A stretch of 64,000 nucleotides of DNA. It comes from JAKFWF01 sp963750535 (lineage in GTDB: Bacteria > Pseudomonadota > Alphaproteobacteria > Rhizobiales > Hyphomicrobiaceae). The position numbers and the translations under genes were made by a program. The stretch spans positions 117,627-181,626 of the forward strand of contig CAVVRF010000040.1 of NCBI GenBank assembly GCA_963750535.1, in the 5' to 3' direction. This document shows positions 53,227-62,360 of the stretch, in pieces; position 1 is the first letter of the stretch; the number at the start of each line of letters is the position of its first letter. A model generated the notes under the pieces. The model was not told the DNA's origin. It saw only the letters and a list, made by a program, of their open reading frames with translations, and did not search any database.

Positions 53227-53897
53227 ATGATTGTCGTGGTCGACGATCGATCGAGCGTGAAAGAGGGGTTCGTTTCTCTGTTCGATCGGGTGGGGGTCTC
53301 GGCGGCCGGCCTTTGCGGACGCGATTGCCGCAGCTGGGTACTGGGCGCGCCGCCCCCCGATATCCTTGCGATCGAGGCTTTCCTGGTCGGCGAATGTCGC
53401 GATCGCGGACCGCTGTCGCGGGCCCTCCGCAGACGCAGCAGCGCTGCGATGATCGCGGTCAGCGAGCACCGATCGCTGGCCGATACGCTCGAGCTGTTCG
53501 AGGCCGGCTTCGACGACGTCGTGCGCCAGCCGATCCATGTGAGCGAGATCATGGCGCGGATCACCGCGATCAGGCGCCGGGCCAAGCCGGCGGCGGACGC
53601 CATGGTCGCGGACGGGATCTGATCCATGCCGACGGCCGCGATCCCGAAGTCGGCGGCGATATACTGGCATTGCCGCGCCGCGAACGCCGAATTCTCGAAT
53701 ATCTCGTCGCAAACAAGGGATGCTGGGTAACCAAGTCGCAGATCTTCAATTCCGTCTATGGAATATTCAGCGACAACATCGGAGAAACCGTAGTCGAAAG
53801 CCACGTCAGCAAGCTGCGCAAGCGGCTGCGCGGCCGGCTCGGGCGCGACCCGATCGAATCACAGCGTCATTTCGGATATCGGCTCGAGGGCGAATAG
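53227..53897 (+). pseudogene. ftcR: FtcR-like OmpR-family response regulator, frameshifted
   Basis: The first frame gives a degenerate receiver domain MIVVVDDRSSVKEGFVSLFD ... FEAGFDDVVRQPIHVSEIMA and stops at 53620-53622. One missing G near 53614-53617 (GGG for GGGG) would join it to the other frame, which carries a complete winged-helix domain: LPRRERRILEYLVANKGCWV, NSVYGIFSDNIGETVVESHV, RQHFGYRL-like end (QRHFGYRLEGE). These match my memory of the Brucella flagellar regulator FtcR. The receiver lacks the usual acidic-pocket spacing. It may be intact. Confidence 0.8.
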
Positions 53898-53912
53898 GCG
53901 GCGAAAGTCGGA

Positions 53913-54932
53913 TCAGTCGTAGAACAGGCTCGACACGCTTTCTTCTCGCGCCGTCCGCGCGATCGCCTGCGACAGCAGCGGCGCGATCGACAGCACACGT
54001 ATGTTCTTGGCCGACTTCACGATCTCGGTCGGCTGGATCGAGTCGGTGATCACCAGCGATTTCAGGCTCGAGTTCTGGATCTTCGCGACAGCGCCGCCGG
54101 AGAGGACGCCGTGGGTGATGTAGGCCATCACCTCCGTCGCGCCGTTCTTCAACAGGGCCTGGGCGGCGTTGCACAGCGTGCCGCCTGAATCGACGATGTC
54201 GTCGACCAGGATGCAGCGCTTGCCGCGCACGTCGCCGATCACATTCATGACCTCGCTTTCGCCGGGGCGCTCACGACGCTTGTCACAGATCGCGATCGGC
54301 GCGTCGATCCGCTTGGCGAGCGCGCGGGCGCGCACCACGCCGCCGACGTCGGGCGACACCACCATCAATTTCGAGAGCTCGAACCGGGCCTTGATGTCCT
54401 TCACCATGGTCGGCGCGGCGAACAGGTTGTCGGTCGGGATGTCGAAAAAGCCCTGGATCTGACCGGCATGCAGGTCGAGCGTCAGCACGCGGTCGGCGCC
54501 GGCCCGCTCGATCATATTGGCGACCAGCTTGGCCGAGATCGGCGTCCGCGGGCCGGGCTTGCGATCCTGCCGCGCATAACCGAAGTACGGCATCACGGCG
54601 TTGATCCGCCGGGCCGATGCGCGCTTGAGCGCATCGATCAGGATCAGCAGCTCCATCAGGTTGTCATTGGCGGGGAACGAGGTCGATTGGATCACGAAGA
54701 CGTCGGTACCGCGCACGTTCTCCTGGATCTCGACGAACACCTCCATGTCGGCGAACCGCCGGCAGACGCCCTTGGTCAGAGGCGTCTTGAGGATGGTCGC
54801 GATGTCCTCGCCAAGGGTGCGATTGCTGTTGCCCGCCACCAGCTCGATCTTGAGATCGCCGAGCAGGTTGCCCATGTCGGGCAGTTCCTTGGCGCTGCCC
54901 TTGGACGGATCCATGGCGGTGTCCTTCGACAT
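53913..54932 (-). CDS. prs: Ribose-phosphate pyrophosphokinase
   Basis: Prs makes PRPP from ribose 5-phosphate and ATP. The 339-residue protein has the family motifs AVMPYFGYARQDRK, LMVVSPDVGGVVRARALAKR and the PRPP-binding loop CILVDDIVDSGGTLCNAA. The N-terminal 25 residues (MSKDTAMDPSKGSAKELPDM) are extra compared with most homologues; ATG 54932 has GAGGACC before it, and 54914 is an alternative. Confidence 0.95.
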   Translation of the reverse strand: MSKDTAMDPSKGSAKELPDMGNLLGDLKIELVAGNSNRTLGEDIATILKTPLTKGVCRRFADMEVFVEIQENVRGTDVFVIQSTSFPANDNLMELLILIDALKRASARRINAVMPYFGYARQDRKPGPRTPISAKLVANMIERAGADRVLTLDLHAGQIQGFFDIPTDNLFAAPTMVKDIKARFELSKLMVVSPDVGGVVRARALAKRIDAPIAICDKRRERPGESEVMNVIGDVRGKRCILVDDIVDSGGTLCNAAQALLKNGATEVMAYITHGVLSGGAVAKIQNSSLKSLVITDSIQPTEIVKSAKNIRVLSIAPLLSQAIARTAREESVSSLFYD

Positions 54933-55089
54933 TGACGGTCCTCTGTGGGCGGGCCCTGGCGCGCACTGTGCGAATTTTGCGAGCCTACTAGCAAGGGGGG
55001 AGATCACTGTAAACGTATGCCGGCAGGCGCGCAGGGCCGGAAAGAGGCGGCTGGCGCATCGGCAACAGGGTAGGGCGTCGGCAGTTCGG

Positions 55090-55126
55090 CACTATAAAGG
55101 CCCACGTCCCTGACGGGATCGTGGGC
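55090..55126 (-). terminator. Intrinsic terminator of the lipoprotein gene
   Basis: On the minus strand a 12-bp stem (GGCCCACGATCCC with GGGACGTGGGCC, one bulged base, loop GTCA) is followed by TTTATAG. It lies about 30 bases after the stop at 55155 and has the standard stem plus T-run layout. Confidence 0.7.
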
Positions 55127-55154
55127 CGGTGGTGTACGCGCAGCTTGTTGCGGC

Positions 55155-56237
55155 CTAGTTGACTTTTTGTTCGGCGGCCGGGTTTGCGGACGACTGGATC
55201 TGCCGCCCTGAACGATGATCGGCGATCACCTGCTTGATCTGCACCGAGGCAGCCTTCGCGGCATCCTCGGCGCTCTGGCCCCAGGACTTGTCGAGATAGC
55301 CGGCAGGCACCTCGTTGTTCTGGGTGATCTTGGCAACCTCGCCGCCCTTCGGATCGTTGATCGTCCAGTTGATCGCGATTGCTTGCATGCCATCCTTCGG
55401 TGGCTTGATCTTCACGTCGGCGACGACGCGATAGACGGTTTGCCCCGCATCCGAGATCTGCACGCCCTTTTCCTCGAGCTCGCGACGCATGGCGGCCGCC
55501 AGCGACGTATTGCCGTCGCCCGGCGCGCCGCTGACCCGCGGCGCCACCGCCAGGATCGCCCCCGGGATGCTGCCGGTCGTCGTCTTGCTGCTGGCCTGGG
55601 CCGAGGCGGTCGCGACCGGCGCGGATGCGCCGGCAGCCGCCGAGCCCGTCGGAGCGGCGCTGGCGACCGGCACACCGGCCGAGCTCTGGGTCGGCAACCA
55701 GGTCGCAAGCGAGGTGGCGGTCTTGTCGGCGATCGACTGCATGATCTTCGGCGTTACCGCCGCCCAGGGATCGCCGCCGGTGGCCGGCGTCAGGGCTTCC
55801 TCGCCGGTTATCCGGTTGACCCGCTTGCCGGCCGGATCGGTGACGTCCCAGATGTAGGACAGCTTGCTGCCGGACTTCTCCTTGGCGGGCGCGACGAAGT
55901 AGCCGCGCAGGGTGTAGCTCGCGGGTTCGGCTCCGCTTTTCGCAATTCCGACCTTTTGCCGTTCGGCCGAGTTGGTGAGCTGCGCCACCAGTGCCTTCGA
56001 GACGGCTTCCGGCGGTCCGATGACCGGCGCGATCGCGATGCGTGCGGACGCCGTCGCGGGAGCTGGCGTGGCTGGCGGCGGCGCCAACGCCGTCGCGGCC
56101 GGGGCCGAAGCGTTCGATCCCAGTAGATTGCTGCTCGTCTCGCATCCGGCGACAGCGATCGCCGCAATGCAGATCGCCGCAAAGGCGGCGATATTGTTAG
56201 TTCTGGTCGTTGCCGCAGCAGTGTCGATGGTCGTCAC
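55155..56237 (-). CDS. Predicted lipoprotein with two repeated domains
   Basis: The 360-residue protein starts with GTG at 56237. A signal peptide ends in the lipobox IAVAGCE (Cys32). After an Ala/Pro linker come two related segments of about 110 residues: YTLRGYFVAPAKEKSG / WDVTDPAGKRVNRITGEE / ATSLATWL, and YRVVADVKIKPPKDG / WTINDPKGGEVAKITQNNE / ASVQIKQVI. The shared pattern suggests a duplicated domain on the periplasmic side. I do not recognise the family. It is followed by a terminator at 55090-55126. Confidence 0.8.
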   Translation of the reverse strand: MTTIDTAAATTRTNNIAAFAAICIAAIAVAGCETSSNLLGSNASAPAATALAPPPATPAPATASARIAIAPVIGPPEAVSKALVAQLTNSAERQKVGIAKSGAEPASYTLRGYFVAPAKEKSGSKLSYIWDVTDPAGKRVNRITGEEALTPATGGDPWAAVTPKIMQSIADKTATSLATWLPTQSSAGVPVASAAPTGSAAAGASAPVATASAQASSKTTTGSIPGAILAVAPRVSGAPGDGNTSLAAAMRRELEEKGVQISDAGQTVYRVVADVKIKPPKDGMQAIAINWTINDPKGGEVAKITQNNEVPAGYLDKSWGQSAEDAAKAASVQIKQVIADHRSGRQIQSSANPAAEQKVN

Positions 56238-56448
56238 GATGACGTCCCCCTGTCCTCATTAGACCCGCTGGCCCCGGCGACCGACGTACGAACTTGGCGG
56301 CCTCTCCCTCTACGCCCCGGAAAACCTTGCACTTTCCTCTAATACCTAGCGTCGCCTGACGCTGCTCGTCCACGGAAAATCGTCGAGAATCAGCATCAAA
56401 GGCTAACGCATAAAGCGCTCTGTCAGCCGAAAACTGTGAATTGTGCCG

Positions 56449-57231
56449 TTATGCCACGACAATTGCGGAGATTTGGCGGCCATAGTCTGGCTCGGCCCGG
56501 TGCGTCGCCCGGCGATAGCTGTAGAACAGCTCCGGATTGTCGTATGTGCAATACGACGGCCGCTCGATCCGCGCGACACCGGCCGCGGCCAGTCGATGGG
56601 CGACGAAGCCGGGCAAATCGAAATGCGCACGCGTTTTCCCCGGCGGCAAGGTGAAGAATTGACCATTGCCAGGGGCAGCGGCCAGGAACTGGGCTTCGAC
56701 CTCGGGGCCGACCTCGTAGCTCGGCTGGTGGATGCAGGGGCCGATCGCCACGACGATGTCGCTGCGTCGGGCGCCCATTTCCTCCATGACGGCAAGCGTC
56801 GATTTCAGGATGCCGCCGACTGCCCCGCGCCAACCGGCATGTGCCGCCGCGACCACCTTGGTGGCGGGATCGGCGAACAGCACCGGCGTGCAGTCGGCAG
56901 CGAGCGCGCCGGCAACCACGCCCGGCGTCCGGGTGACGATGGCGTCAGCCTTCGGCACTTCACCGGCGGCAAACGGCCGGTCGACGACAAGGGCGGTGGC
57001 GCTATGGATCTGGTGGACGGTGACGAGGCTGCCGGGCGCCGCGCCGAGGTAGGCCGACACCCGGTCGCGGTTGGCGACGACGCGCTCGCGGTCGTCCCGA
57101 GATCCAAGCCCGCAGTTGAGCGACGCGTAGAGCCCGCCCGAGGTGCCACCCTGGCGCGTGAAGAAGCCATGCCTGATCCCGGCCAGGGAGGCGAGGAGCG
57201 GCGAGGTGATGACGGTGGCGTCGATCGACAT
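56449..57231 (-). CDS. pgeF: Peptidoglycan editing factor PgeF (YfiH/DUF152)
   Basis: PgeF is a laccase-fold amidase that removes mis-incorporated amino acids from UDP-muramyl peptides. The 260-residue protein has the His/Cys/His metal motifs in TVHQIHSATALV, ALAADCTPVLFAD and AAHAGWRGAVGG. Length is normal. It lies downstream of the lgt/midA group on the same strand. Confidence 0.93.
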   Translation of the reverse strand: MSIDATVITSPLLASLAGIRHGFFTRQGGTSGGLYASLNCGLGSRDDRERVVANRDRVSAYLGAAPGSLVTVHQIHSATALVVDRPFAAGEVPKADAIVTRTPGVVAGALAADCTPVLFADPATKVVAAAHAGWRGAVGGILKSTLAVMEEMGARRSDIVVAIGPCIHQPSYEVGPEVEAQFLAAAPGNGQFFTLPPGKTRAHFDLPGFVAHRLAAAGVARIERPSYCTYDNPELFYSYRRATHRAEPDYGRQISAIVVA

Positions 57232-57253
57232 GGCACTTCCCTTAGAATCGGCC

Positions 57254-58360
57254 TCAAATCGGCCGGTGCTGGCCGGGCTCCAGGCCCGGCAGCGGCGGCA
57301 ATTCCGGCGAGCGCAGGCCCAGCACCTTGAACCGCGAGCCCATGCCGTCGGGCGCGATCAGCCGCCCGACCGATATCTCGATCAGGGATGCCCGTTCAGG
57401 ATTGGCCGACATGAGCCGTGAGGCACGCTCGACGATGCCGAGCCGACCGAGGAACTCGCCCTGCGGGATCGGCCCGTCGACGGCCAGGCCGAATTGGCGC
57501 GCGGTGGCCGCCATTGCCTCGAAATCGACCTGCGCCGAGAGGTCCGCCTCGCCCGGCGAGGTCAGCGGGTCCTCGTGCCGGTGGCCGCGAACCGCCTGCA
57601 GCGTTTCGCCGGGCGCCGTCCGGGTATGCCCGTAATCGATCACCAGCGCCGCCAGCGGCCCTCGGGCGGCCAACGCGGCGAGGTCCCGTAGGTGGCTTTG
57701 ATGCTCGCTAAGCTCGATGATGGCCCCGGTCGGGGCGGATGCGAACGCCGCGTCGAGGTCGGCGTTGCCTGCTGCCTGCGCCGGGACGCCAAAACGCAGC
57801 GCGCCGCGCTCGTCGGTCTCGACGCGGCGTTCGTGCCAGCCCATGTCGGACTTGACCCATTGCCGCACCGGCAGCGCATCGAAGAACTCGTTCGCCACCA
57901 CGATCACCGGCGGCGCGACCTCTGACAAGTCCTCGCGCCACGCCGAAGGGACTGCAAAGTCCTGCAATGCCTTGCGCTGCATCGCGATCAAGGGCTCGGA
58001 CGCCTCGACCAGTTGGCAGCGCAGGGCATCGTGGAACCCCGGTGCCCGCGCGGTCGCCCGCAGCGCGTCGCGCATCAAGGTGCCACGGCCCGGCCCGAGC
58101 TCGGCAAGGGTGATCGCGGCCGGCGCGCGCATATGATCACGCCACACCACCGCGGCCCACAGGCCGATCAGCTCGCCGAAGGTCTGGCTGATCTCGGGCG
58201 CGGTGATGAAGTCGCCGGCGGCTCCGAGCGGCTGTCGCGTCGCATAGTAGCCGTGCTCGCGATCCCACAGGCAGCGCCGCATGTATTCCGACACCGGCAT
58301 CGCTCCGGCCCGCGCGATCTCGGCGGCAAGCGCGGTCGCGAGAGGCGTCGGGCGCCGCAT
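57254..58360 (-). CDS. MidA/NDUFAF7-type SAM-dependent methyltransferase
   Basis: The 368-residue protein belongs to the family of mitochondrial complex I assembly factor NDUFAF7, an arginine methyltransferase. It has GYYATRQPLGAAGDFITAPEISQTF, the SAM motif ELGPGRGTLMRD, and FFDALPVRQW. ATG 58360 follows the lgt stop (58375) by 14 bases. A longer frame, to 58705, is the antisense of lgt and not real. Confidence 0.92.
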   Translation of the reverse strand: MRRPTPLATALAAEIARAGAMPVSEYMRRCLWDREHGYYATRQPLGAAGDFITAPEISQTFGELIGLWAAVVWRDHMRAPAAITLAELGPGRGTLMRDALRATARAPGFHDALRCQLVEASEPLIAMQRKALQDFAVPSAWREDLSEVAPPVIVVANEFFDALPVRQWVKSDMGWHERRVETDERGALRFGVPAQAAGNADLDAAFASAPTGAIIELSEHQSHLRDLAALAARGPLAALVIDYGHTRTAPGETLQAVRGHRHEDPLTSPGEADLSAQVDFEAMAATARQFGLAVDGPIPQGEFLGRLGIVERASRLMSANPERASLIEISVGRLIAPDGMGSRFKVLGLRSPELPPLPGLEPGQHRPI

Positions 58361-58374
58361 GTTCGGATCGTAGC

Positions 58375-59205
58375 TCAAGCCGCCGCCGGTCGCTGTGATC
58401 GGGCCCGCACGACGAGCCAGATGCCCAGAATGATCATCGGGATCGAGTAGGTGATGCCCGGCGTGAACGGGCCGAACGTGAAGGCGTGCTGTGCGTCGGG
58501 CTCGCGAAACAACTCGCAGAACGAGCGCGCGGCGCCATAGCCAGCGAGGAACACTCCGGCGACGAGGCCCGGCGATTGCAAGGCCAGGCGCCGGTGGGTC
58601 AGGAAGCGCAGCACCACGAACAGCAGCAGGCCCTCTAGGGCCGCCTCGTAGAGTTGGCTCGGATGCCGCGGCATCGGCCCGGCATTGGGGAAATTCATTG
58701 CCCATGCCACGTCACTCGGCCGCCCCCACAGCTCTCCGTTGATGAAGTTGGCGAGCCGTCCGAAAAATAGCCCCAGCGGCACGGTGGCGGCGCAGACGTC
58801 GGCGGTGCTCCACAGCGAGGCCTTGTGGACGCGCGAGAACAGCCAGATCGCGATCGCGGTGCCGATCAGAGCGCCGTGAAATGCCATGCCGCCGCGCCAC
58901 AGCTGCGGGATCTCGGCGGGATTGCGCAGGTAGTAGCCGGGCTCATAGAGCAGGATCGAGCCCAGCCGGCCGCCGACGATCACGCCGACCGTCATGAACA
59001 GCAGCAAGTCGTCGGCGCGCGTCGCCGGGAATGGGGCGGTGGCGCCGGGCCACAGGCGGGGCGTGTCCAGCAATCTCTTGATGTAGAGCCAGCCGAGCAA
59101 CAGGCCCGCCATGTACGCGAGCCCGTACCATTTGACCGCGATCGGGCCGATCTCGAAGGCGACCGGATTGATCGCCGGGAAGGGTATCGTCAGAAACAGG
59201 CTCAA
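58375..59205 (-). CDS. lgt: Prolipoprotein diacylglyceryl transferase
   Basis: Lgt transfers a diacylglyceryl group to the lipobox Cys of prelipoproteins in the inner membrane. The 276-residue protein has the signature GRLANFINGELWG, MAFHGALIGTA, and multiple helices. The start is TTG at 59205 with AGAGG upstream. It is divergent from the UbiK-like gene. Confidence 0.95.
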   Translation of the reverse strand: MSLFLTIPFPAINPVAFEIGPIAVKWYGLAYMAGLLLGWLYIKRLLDTPRLWPGATAPFPATRADDLLLFMTVGVIVGGRLGSILLYEPGYYLRNPAEIPQLWRGGMAFHGALIGTAIAIWLFSRVHKASLWSTADVCAATVPLGLFFGRLANFINGELWGRPSDVAWAMNFPNAGPMPRHPSQLYEAALEGLLLFVVLRFLTHRRLALQSPGLVAGVFLAGYGAARSFCELFREPDAQHAFTFGPFTPGITYSIPMIILGIWLVVRARSQRPAAA

Positions 59206-59300
59206 GGGTGGCCTCTCGAGTGTGCGTGCCGGTTGCGGCCGCGCTTGAATGGCAGCGAGCGACGGCGCATATCAAGCACGGAAGACGAAGGAGAGCCATC

Positions 59301-59570
59301 GTGACGCAGACCAGTAACCGCTTACTCGATGACTTGGCGCGCTTGATGACAGACGCCGCCGGCGCCGCCCAAGGGGTGAAGCGCGAGGTCGAGACGATCG
59401 TCAAGGCGCAGGGCGAGCGCGTGCTGAACGGCATGGACGTCGTGCGCCGCGAGGATTTCGAGATCGTCAAGGCAATGGCGGAGAAGGCCCGGCTGGAGAA
59501 CGAGCGGCTGGAAGCCCGTATCGCCGTGCTCGAAGCCCGCCTCGGAATGAACGGCGCCGACCCGGCCTGA
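59301..59570 (+). CDS. UbiK/BMFP-domain accessory protein
   Basis: The 89-residue protein has an N-terminal amphipathic helix (NRLLDDLARLMTDAAGAAQG) and a C-terminal coiled coil (EKARLENERLEARIAVLEARLG) with VVRREDFEIVKAMAEKA, typical of UbiK, an accessory factor for ubiquinone synthesis, and BMFP proteins. The start is GTG 59301, with GAAGGAGAG upstream. Confidence 0.88.
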   Translation: MTQTSNRLLDDLARLMTDAAGAAQGVKREVETIVKAQGERVLNGMDVVRREDFEIVKAMAEKARLENERLEARIAVLEARLGMNGADPA

Positions 59571-59845
59571 GCCCCGGCCCGAGCATCGTCACAAGCTCTG
59601 CCGGGCCGAGGTACATTTGCACTTGTGGTCCACAGTCTATCCGCAGCTTTATGCATTACTTTCCCACAACTATCGGGCTTTTTTCGCGGTTGCCTGCTGA
59701 TCGTCACTTTGGCGGTGGAGAATCGGACCGTGCGCTTGCGTTGCCGACCGCGCTGCTGCTTTCGTCGCGGGACTGATTTGCGGCGAGGCGGACGTGTCGT
59801 GGGACCCTAGGTCGGTCGGCGCGGACAAACGATTGGGGACGACGA

Positions 59846-60343
59846 ATGGCATCGGCTGAGCTGAGATTCGAGCGCTTGGGCAACCCGATCGATCTGGTCG
59901 AGCATGTCGCCGCGACGCATGACTGGCCGTGCGAGCGTTCTAGTGCCGACGAGCTGACGCTGGTCGTGGCCGGCAGCTGGACCGACTACAACGTCTCGTT
60001 GAACTGGCGCGACGATCTCGAGGCCCTGCACCTGGCATGCGCCTTCGATTTCAAGGTGCCAGACGCGCGGCTGCCGGAAATCTACCGGCTGGTCGCCCAG
60101 ATCAACGAGCAACTGTGGCTCGGGCATTTCGACGTCTGGACCCAGGACGGGTTGATCATGTTCCGGCACGGGCTGATGCTCAATGGCGCGATGCTGACGC
60201 CGCGGCAGTGCGAGGCGCTGCTCAAGGCGGCGCTCGAGGCATGCGAGCGCTATTATCAGGCCTTCCAATTTGTCGTCTGGGCAGGCAAGGAGAGCCGTGA
60301 GGCTCTGGTCTCGACCATGTTCCAGACCGAAGGCCAGGCCTGA
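59846..60343 (+). CDS. YbjN domain protein
   Basis: The 165-residue protein has the YbjN pattern WTDYNVSLNWRDDLEALHLAC, and ends LLKAALEACERYYQAFQFVVW. YbjN is a family linked to stress and motility in enterobacteria but of unclear biochemistry. The upstream gap 59571-59845 holds only a weak palindrome TGTGGTCCACA. It precedes proC by 42 bases and may be in its operon. Confidence 0.85.
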   Translation: MASAELRFERLGNPIDLVEHVAATHDWPCERSSADELTLVVAGSWTDYNVSLNWRDDLEALHLACAFDFKVPDARLPEIYRLVAQINEQLWLGHFDVWTQDGLIMFRHGLMLNGAMLTPRQCEALLKAALEACERYYQAFQFVVWAGKESREALVSTMFQTEGQA

Positions 60344-60385
60344 GACCGAAGATTTCAACCCGGCTTGAACCGCGGAGTTGCGGCG

Positions 60386-61210
60386 ATGAGTATTGCGTTG
60401 GACGGGCCGCTCGCATTGATCGGTGCGGGCAAGATGGGCGGCGCCATGATCGCGGGATGGCTGGCGCGCGGCCTCGATCCGAAAATGGTCTTCGTGCAGG
60501 ATCCAGGGCCGCCGCCCGAGGTCACGGCGCTGCTGCAGCAGCATGGCATCGCCGTGCATGCCGAGCTGCCGGCCGCGATGCCGGAGCCGGCGGTGCTCCT
60601 GATCGCGGTCAAGCCGCAGGTGATGGAGCAGGTGTTCCCGCCGGTGGCGCGGCGGGCCGGGCGCAATACCGTCGTGCTGTCGATCGCCGCCGGCCGCACG
60701 ATCGCGAGTTTCGCCCGGCACTTGAAGGACGGCGCGGCGATCATCCGGTCGATCCCGAATACGCCGGCCGCGGTGGGACGCGGCATCACCGTGTGCTGCG
60801 CCAATCCGCACGTATCATCGGCGCAGCGCGTGCTGGCGGGTGAGCTGCTGTCCGCGGTCGGCCAGGTCGGGTGGGTCGAGGACGAGGCGCTGATCGACGC
60901 GGCGACGGCGGTCTCGGGCTCCGGACCGGCCTATGTCTTCCTGCTGGCGGAGTGCCTGGCCAAGGCCGGCGCGGCGATCGGCCTCGATCCGGCATTGGCG
61001 AGGCAGCTCGCGGACGCGACGGTGGCCGGCGCCGGCGAGCTGCTGCACCGCAGCGGCGAGGATCCCGCGATATTGCGCAAGAACGTGACATCGCCGAACG
61101 GAACGACCGCTGCCGCCCTCGACGTGCTGATGGCGGAGGGTGGCCTGCAACCCCTGCTCGACCGGGCAGTGGCGGCGGCGGCGAAACGAAGCCGCGAGCT
61201 CAGCGCCTGA
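60386..61210 (+). CDS. proC: Pyrroline-5-carboxylate reductase
   Basis: ProC makes proline from pyrroline-5-carboxylate with NAD(P)H. The 274-residue protein begins with the dinucleotide motif ALIGAGKMGGAMIAGWLARG, then IAVKPQVMEQV and the signature DAATAVSGSGPAYVF. ATG 60386 has GGAG at 60373-60376. Length is normal. Confidence 0.95.
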   Translation: MSIALDGPLALIGAGKMGGAMIAGWLARGLDPKMVFVQDPGPPPEVTALLQQHGIAVHAELPAAMPEPAVLLIAVKPQVMEQVFPPVARRAGRNTVVLSIAAGRTIASFARHLKDGAAIIRSIPNTPAAVGRGITVCCANPHVSSAQRVLAGELLSAVGQVGWVEDEALIDAATAVSGSGPAYVFLLAECLAKAGAAIGLDPALARQLADATVAGAGELLHRSGEDPAILRKNVTSPNGTTAAALDVLMAEGGLQPLLDRAVAAAAKRSRELSA

Positions 61211-61278
61211 CCGGAGCCGGGATCGTCACTATATAATGATGCACTGGCCGGGCCCGAGCGCGTCATCAGGAGCATGCC

Positions 61279-61956
61279 ATGATCGATCCAGCGACCGACA
61301 AAGGCCGAATCGTCTCGGCGGCGTTGCGGCTCGCGGCCGAGCGGCCGTGGTCGCAGGTGACGATGCTCGACATTGCCGAGGCGTCGGGCGCGGGGCTGGT
61401 GGCGCTGCGCAAGGAGTTCGGGTCGAAGTCGGCGATCCTGGCGGCGTTCATCCGGATGATCGACGAGGCGGTGCTGGCCGAGGCGACGCGGCCGCAGCAA
61501 GGCACTTCGCATCGCGATGCGATCTTCGAGGTGATCATGCGCCGCTTCGACCTCATGCAGCCGTACAAGCCGGCGCTGAAGTCGATCCTGGGCTCGATCG
61601 GCTTCGACACCGACCTTGCCCGGCGTCTGTTCTCGTCGCAGGCCTGGATGCTCAATGCCGCCGGCATTCCCCTCGACGGCCTCGGCGGCACGGTGCGGGT
61701 GTTCGGGATGACATCGGTCTACACCTCGGTGTTCCGCACCTGGCTCGACGACGACGATGCCGGCCTCGCGCGCACCATGGCGGCGCTCGATCGGCGGCTG
61801 CGCAGCGGCGAGCAGAGCCTGCAGACGTTCGATGGCCTGTGCGACGGTGTCTCGCGAATACTGGCGCCGTTCCTGCGCGGCAGGTCGCCGCCGCCGGCGC
61901 AGGGGACCGCCGCGAGCGGCCCGGCCGATGGCGCGGCGAAGACCGCCGGCCCGTGA
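61279..61956 (+). CDS. TetR family transcriptional regulator
   Basis: The 225-residue protein has a TetR helix-turn-helix (RIVSAALRLAAERPWSQVTM, AEASGAGLVALRKEFGSKSA). The C-terminal domain (RRFDLMQPYKPALKSILGSI) and an Ala/Pro-rich tail follow. TATAAT at 61232-61237 is a possible -10 of its promoter, and AGGAGC precedes the ATG. Confidence 0.85.
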   Translation: MIDPATDKGRIVSAALRLAAERPWSQVTMLDIAEASGAGLVALRKEFGSKSAILAAFIRMIDEAVLAEATRPQQGTSHRDAIFEVIMRRFDLMQPYKPALKSILGSIGFDTDLARRLFSSQAWMLNAAGIPLDGLGGTVRVFGMTSVYTSVFRTWLDDDDAGLARTMAALDRRLRSGEQSLQTFDGLCDGVSRILAPFLRGRSPPPAQGTAASGPADGAAKTAGP

Positions 61957-62060
61957 AAAAAAGGTTCGCGGTTGCCTCTTGCGCTTCGTGGCATCAGCCT
62001 TTAGGAGAGGTCGGCCGGTCACCGACGAGCAGCCTCGCGCTGCCCACAACGCCGGTTCAG

Positions 62061-62136
62061 CGCCCGTAGCTCAGCTGGATAGAGCACCAGACTACGAATC
62101 TGGGGGTCGGGAGTTCGAATCTCTCCGGGCGCGCCA
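62061..62136 (+). tRNA. tRNA-Arg (anticodon ACG)
   Basis: The 76-base cloverleaf begins GCGCCCGTAGCTCAGCTGG, has the anticodon stem CCAGA/TCTGG with loop CTACGAA (anticodon ACG), the T-loop GTTCGAATC, acceptor CGGGCGC pairing with GCGCCCG, a G discriminator and an encoded CCA at 62134-62136. A chromosomal island-like stretch starts immediately downstream. Confidence 0.96.
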
Positions 62137-62182
62137 ATGAAATCAATGGGTTGCAAGGCTTTCAAGCATTGCTACGGCTGCC

Positions 62183-62215
62183 ATAGGTGCCAAATAGGTG
62201 ACAAATAGGTGACTA
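62183..62215. repeat. Three tandem 11-bp direct repeats
   Basis: ATAGGTGCCAA (62183-62193), ATAGGTGACAA (62194-62204) and ATAGGTGACTA (62205-62215) lie 47 bases after the tRNA. The 11-bp spacing (about one helical turn) and the tRNA position are typical of integrase arm-type binding sites. No integrase gene is visible to the window end. Confidence 0.65.
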
Positions 62216-62360
62216 AGGCGGGCTGGCTGATGAGCACGCGGGAGCGAGCTTGAGTGGGGCGAACATCGTTCACATACAACCCCAACCCGCTTTTTACCTC
62301 TTACGTTTTAGCTAAAAGAACCAGGAAACTAAGAATTTGAAAGAGGGCACGCAGCGCGGT

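Noticed and set aside
59622..59650. DnaA-box-like or origin signal (TGTGGTCCACA and nearby TATCCGCAG)
   Set aside because: Only one loose match to TTATCCACA and no cluster; gene context is not that of oriC.
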